This document shows positions 61,499 through 64,000 of a DNA stretch of 64,000 nucleotides, one piece after another (position 1 is the stretch's first letter; every line of letters starts with the position of its first letter). The notes beneath the pieces were generated by a model, which saw only the letters and a list, made by a program, of their open reading frames with translations, was not told the DNA's origin and did no database searches. The DNA comes from an uncultured Clostridia bacterium (lineage in GTDB: Bacteria > Bacillota > Clostridia > UBA1381). The position numbers and the translations under genes were made by a program. Where the stretch lies: the NCBI GenBank assembly GCA_934444735.1, contig CAKSDE010000002.1:62001-126000 (forward strand). The letters are read 5' to 3'.

Positions 61499-62260
61499 TT
61501 AGTTAAACCCCTTTGTTTTCAGATTGTTGTAGCTTGTTTCAAGACACTTGAACGGATCACCGTTGTCGCAGGTATCCTGTTCGACGAGAGCAAATTCGGC
61601 TTGGCTTTCAAATGATGCTGCGATTATGTCGTCCCAATCGAGATTTCCCTCCATAACTTCGCAGATTGCCGGAGCGTTTGCCTTTACCTTCAGATCCTTA
61701 AAGTGAATCATGCTGATTCTGTCGCTGTGTTCTCTTATGAACTTTGCCGGATTTATGCCGGCAACCGCAAGCCAGTAAACATCGAGAATGAATTTGAAAT
61801 TGCCGTATTCAAGGAAATAATCCATAAGGTATTTGCCGTCTACCTTTTTGAACTCGATTGCATGATTGTGGTAGGCAAATGTTATGCCGGCAGCCGTAAA
61901 TTTGTCGGAAATTTCGTTCAATTCTTTTACTGCATTCATAGCCTGATGCTTTGTATGTATGCCGTCCCAGTAGGGGATAGCGCCGAGCCCTGCAACATGA
62001 CAGCCGCAGGTTTTGTGAAACTCAATTGAAAAATCGGTGTTGTTTTTCAGCTCGTCAAAATCTCTGTGCGTGCAGGTGATTACGAGATTGTATTTATCGC
62101 AGATTTCTTTGATGTCTTTGGGATCGATCTTGCCGATTGATGAAAGCTGAACCGCTTTGTAGCCGATTTTTGCAACCTTTGCCATGCTTTCTTCAAAATC
62201 TTCCTTTGTCTGACAGAAATCTCTTATAGTATATAATTGTGCGCCTATTCTTTTATCCAT
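61499..62260 (-). CDS. Sugar phosphate isomerase/epimerase-like TIM barrel 1
   Basis: The 253-residue protein begins RIGAQLYTIRDFCQTKEDFEESMAKVAKIGYKAVQLSSIG, the AP endonuclease 2-like TIM-barrel entry. Metal-site patterns are FAYHNHAIEF (about 128), FILDVYWLAVAG and IHFKDLK. This family includes isomerases, epimerases and dehydratases of sugars and inositols. Its position between two Gfo/Idh/MocA genes suggests paired action: oxidation by one, then epimerisation or cleavage by the other. The true substrate is unknown. Confidence 0.82.
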   Translation of the reverse strand: MDKRIGAQLYTIRDFCQTKEDFEESMAKVAKIGYKAVQLSSIGKIDPKDIKEICDKYNLVITCTHRDFDELKNNTDFSIEFHKTCGCHVAGLGAIPYWDGIHTKHQAMNAVKELNEISDKFTAAGITFAYHNHAIEFKKVDGKYLMDYFLEYGNFKFILDVYWLAVAGINPAKFIREHSDRISMIHFKDLKVKANAPAICEVMEGNLDWDDIIAASFESQAEFALVEQDTCDNGDPFKCLETSYNNLKTKGFN

Positions 62261-62320
62261 TTTTATTCTCCTCCTTGATTTTTTCTATTGTGACTATTTG
62301 CAAAATTGATTTTTAAACAT

Positions 62321-62354
62321 TTTTTTCTTGCGTTCCGGAGTTTTTTAACATCCC
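62321..62354. repeat. TCCGGA/T-tract motif copy 3
   Basis: Plus-strand T-run, then TTGCGTTCCGGAG, a T-run and AACATCCC. It matches copy 1 at 30556-30589 at 31 of 34 positions. It begins 6 bp after the stop of the oxidoreductase gene on the minus strand, in the same relation to the gene as copy 1, but I see no attached hairpin. Confidence 0.6.
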
Positions 62355-62360
62355 TCTTTT

Positions 62361-63536
62361 TTAATATGTACCCTCTAAGTTTGCTACTTTTGCTGCCACC
62401 TGTGTTTTTCTCTTTGATGTCTTGATTCTTTCCTTTAAAAGGTCATAAAATTCATCGTGCGGGAAGTTCTTGACATCTGCCCAGCCGTTTGTCCATGCCG
62501 AATAGTGGATTGCATTTGAGATTGTGAGTCCGTATATACCATCTTCGCCCGGAGCCAAGAGCGGCGTGCCGTTATTTATTGCCGAAACAAAGTTTTTAAG
62601 TATGCCGACGTGCTGTTCGCCTGTCTGGAAGATAGGGATTTCGCATTTCCAGCATTCGGGCGCTCCGAATGGCTCTTTATGGGTTTTATTAAATTCTCTT
62701 TCCGAAACAACATTTCTGTAGAAAGTCATGGTTTCTTTCCAAGTTACAGGATCTCTTTCGATAACAACCTTACCCATATCCGCGCTTACTTCGAGGCGGT
62801 TTGTCCCGGGAGCCTCGCCTGTTGATGTGATATATGTTCCGGTTAATCCGCTATCATACTGCATAAATGCGGTCACATCGTCCTCAACCTCAATATTATA
62901 GTATTTGCCGAAAGAAACGTGCGACATGATTTTATCCGGCATACCGAACATCCACTGCCACAGGTCGAGCTGGTGCGGGTTTTGGTTGATAAGCGTTCCG
63001 CCGCCCTCATCTGCCCAGGTTGAACGCCATGCGCTGCTGTCGTGATAGCTTTGCGGACGGTACCAGTCGGTTATTATCCAGCTGACTCTCTTTAATCCGC
63101 CGAGCTGACCGTCCTGTATCATCTTACGCAGCTTTTGATAGAGCGTGTTCGTTCTTTGATTGTACATGATTCCGAAAAGCTTGTCAGTCTTTTTTGCAGC
63201 CTCGATCATCTCCATAACCTGCTTTGTGTAAACGCCTGCCGGTTTTTCTGTAATAACGTGCAGATTTGCTGCAAATGCATCTATTGCAATTGACGGGTGG
63301 CTGTAGTGCGGAACAGCGATTATAACCATGTCGATTTTACCGCTTTTGAGCATATCTTTGTAGTCTTTGAAAAATGCAACATCGGGATATTTTTCCTTGC
63401 AGAATTTCTCCCTTTCATCTGAAATGTCGCAAAGTCCGCCCAAAACCATTCCGGGCACCTTTCCTTCGGTTACATTTTTTGCGTGTATAGAACCCATGTT
63501 TCCCACACCGATTATTCCGAGTCTTATGTCTTTCAT
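62361..63536 (-). CDS. Gfo/Idh/MocA family oxidoreductase 2
   Basis: The 391-residue protein starts MKDIRLGIIGVGNMGSIHAKNVTEGKVPGMVLGGLCDISD, with the NAD-binding glycine motif. The EKP motif is in HVITEKPAGVYTKQ (about residue 92), and the W-A-D-E-G-G-G-T-L-I-N-Q-N-P-H-Q-L-D-L block holds the catalytic site. It is larger than oxidoreductase 1 and not a close duplicate. I chose the ATG at 63536, since AAAGGA lies 9 bp upstream; an ATG six codons earlier lacks a ribosome site. It is linked to the partial TIM-barrel gene upstream. Confidence 0.87.
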   Translation of the reverse strand: MKDIRLGIIGVGNMGSIHAKNVTEGKVPGMVLGGLCDISDEREKFCKEKYPDVAFFKDYKDMLKSGKIDMVIIAVPHYSHPSIAIDAFAANLHVITEKPAGVYTKQVMEMIEAAKKTDKLFGIMYNQRTNTLYQKLRKMIQDGQLGGLKRVSWIITDWYRPQSYHDSSAWRSTWADEGGGTLINQNPHQLDLWQWMFGMPDKIMSHVSFGKYYNIEVEDDVTAFMQYDSGLTGTYITSTGEAPGTNRLEVSADMGKVVIERDPVTWKETMTFYRNVVSEREFNKTHKEPFGAPECWKCEIPIFQTGEQHVGILKNFVSAINNGTPLLAPGEDGIYGLTISNAIHYSAWTNGWADVKNFPHDEFYDLLKERIKTSKRKTQVAAKVANLEGTY

Positions 63537-63556
63537 TTTATCATATCCTTTCATTT

Positions 63557-64000
63557 TTAGAGTGTTTTTAATATATTTATCAATGAGTTGTGAGCAAGCG
63601 TGAATTTTTCGGGCGTGCTGCCGTCCAATTTTGTCATTTTGTCGTCAAGCTCCAGATTTTCCAAGCCCTTGAATGCGCCGAGGTGCGGTTCAAGGCTCAA
63701 AAAGCCCTTGTAGCCGTCCTGTTTCAGCTCGGATAAAACCTCTTTCACATTCCCGATACCGAACCCTGCCGGAACGACATCGCCGTTTTCCAGTGCGTCT
63801 TTTATATGCACATATACGACATAATCCTTTAGCATATGAAGAGCGTCAGGATATACCTTTTGTCCGCACTGCACGAAGTTTGCGGGATCAAACACTGCTC
63901 TTAAATTCGGTGAGTCGACGCTTTTTAAAATATCTAAGCATCTCGGTGCGATGTCGCCGTAGATCTCTTTTTCGTTTTCGTGCAGAAGGATAATACCGTT
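63557..64000 (-). CDS. Sugar phosphate isomerase/epimerase-like protein 2, 5' end cut by window
   Basis: The frame stays open to the last base of the window. The visible 147 residues include ILLHENEKEIYGD (a metal ligand region), RAVFDPANFVQCG and VYVHIKDAL, all marks of the xylose-isomerase-like TIM-barrel family, then FLSLEPHLGAF near the C-terminus. The protein lacks its N-terminal half here. A GTG at 63895 is internal and probably not a start. It is the most upstream visible gene of the sugar-acid cluster. Confidence 0.82.
   Translation of the reverse strand, partial: NGIILLHENEKEIYGDIAPRCLDILKSVDSPNLRAVFDPANFVQCGQKVYPDALHMLKDYVVYVHIKDALENGDVVPAGFGIGNVKEVLSELKQDGYKGFLSLEPHLGAFKGLENLELDDKMTKLDGSTPEKFTLAHNSLINILKTL

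Overview
The window reads as chromosomal DNA of a low-to-moderate GC member of the Firmicutes, most likely class Clostridia. The evidence is a Gram-positive PolC-type replicative polymerase, the rimP-nusA-ylxR-ylxQ-infB cluster, strong AGGAGG ribosome sites, consensus SigA promoters, SLH-domain surface proteins, copper-amine-oxidase-N domains on secreted proteins and a DUF1540 protein. The large set of secreted SLH and beta-helix proteins recalls pectin-degrading gut Clostridia such as Monoglobus, but that genus-level idea is only an inference. No rRNA, tRNA, CRISPR array or complete IS element was recognised. Layout: (1) Positions 1-8450 hold the right part of a siphovirus-type prophage on the plus strand: end of the major capsid gene, connector and tail genes, a short tape measure, Dit and Gp37-like baseplate proteins, a possible tip protein, holin and amidase, closed by a terminator. 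Integrase and attachment sites lie outside or were not seen. (2) On the minus strand follow a leaderless beta-helix protein and polC, separated by a 215-bp MITE-like palindromic element. (3) Positions 15185-30548 form a tightly spaced seven-gene operon of exported proteins: an SLH-anchored protein, a second SLH-type protein, two multi-module proteins that share novel repeated modules, two secreted beta-helix proteins and a solute-binding lipoprotein without permeases. A YesN/YesM-type response regulator and sensor kinase follow, and a PutP-type sodium symporter lies on the opposite strand. I consider this surface operon plus two-component system the best candidate for an undescribed system, probably for recognition and breakdown of a polysaccharide at the cell surface. 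(4) Positions 35732-39004 (minus) carry ahcY, an SAH/MTA deaminase and a membrane protein, a compact S-adenosylhomocysteine disposal operon. (5) Positions 39288-57298 (plus) are housekeeping: trmL, degV, apgM, an AI-2E-type exporter, a broken hydrolase gene, metG, proS, an M16 peptidase, then the nusA/infB cluster, rbfA, nrnA and a tRNA wobble-uridine modification pair (TrmR- and TrhP-like). (6) Positions 57393-64000 (minus) contain a SleB-type cell-wall hydrolase and a sugar-acid catabolic cluster: mannonate oxidoreductase, mannonate dehydratase, two Gfo/Idh/MocA oxidoreductases and two sugar-phosphate-isomerase-like TIM barrels, the last cut by the window edge. The cluster fits catabolism of uronates released from plant or host glycans, so it may be the intracellular end of what the surface operon starts; that link is inference. 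Small dispersed repeats (a 28-nt palindrome family and a T-tract/TCCGGA motif beside terminators) connect several of these regions.
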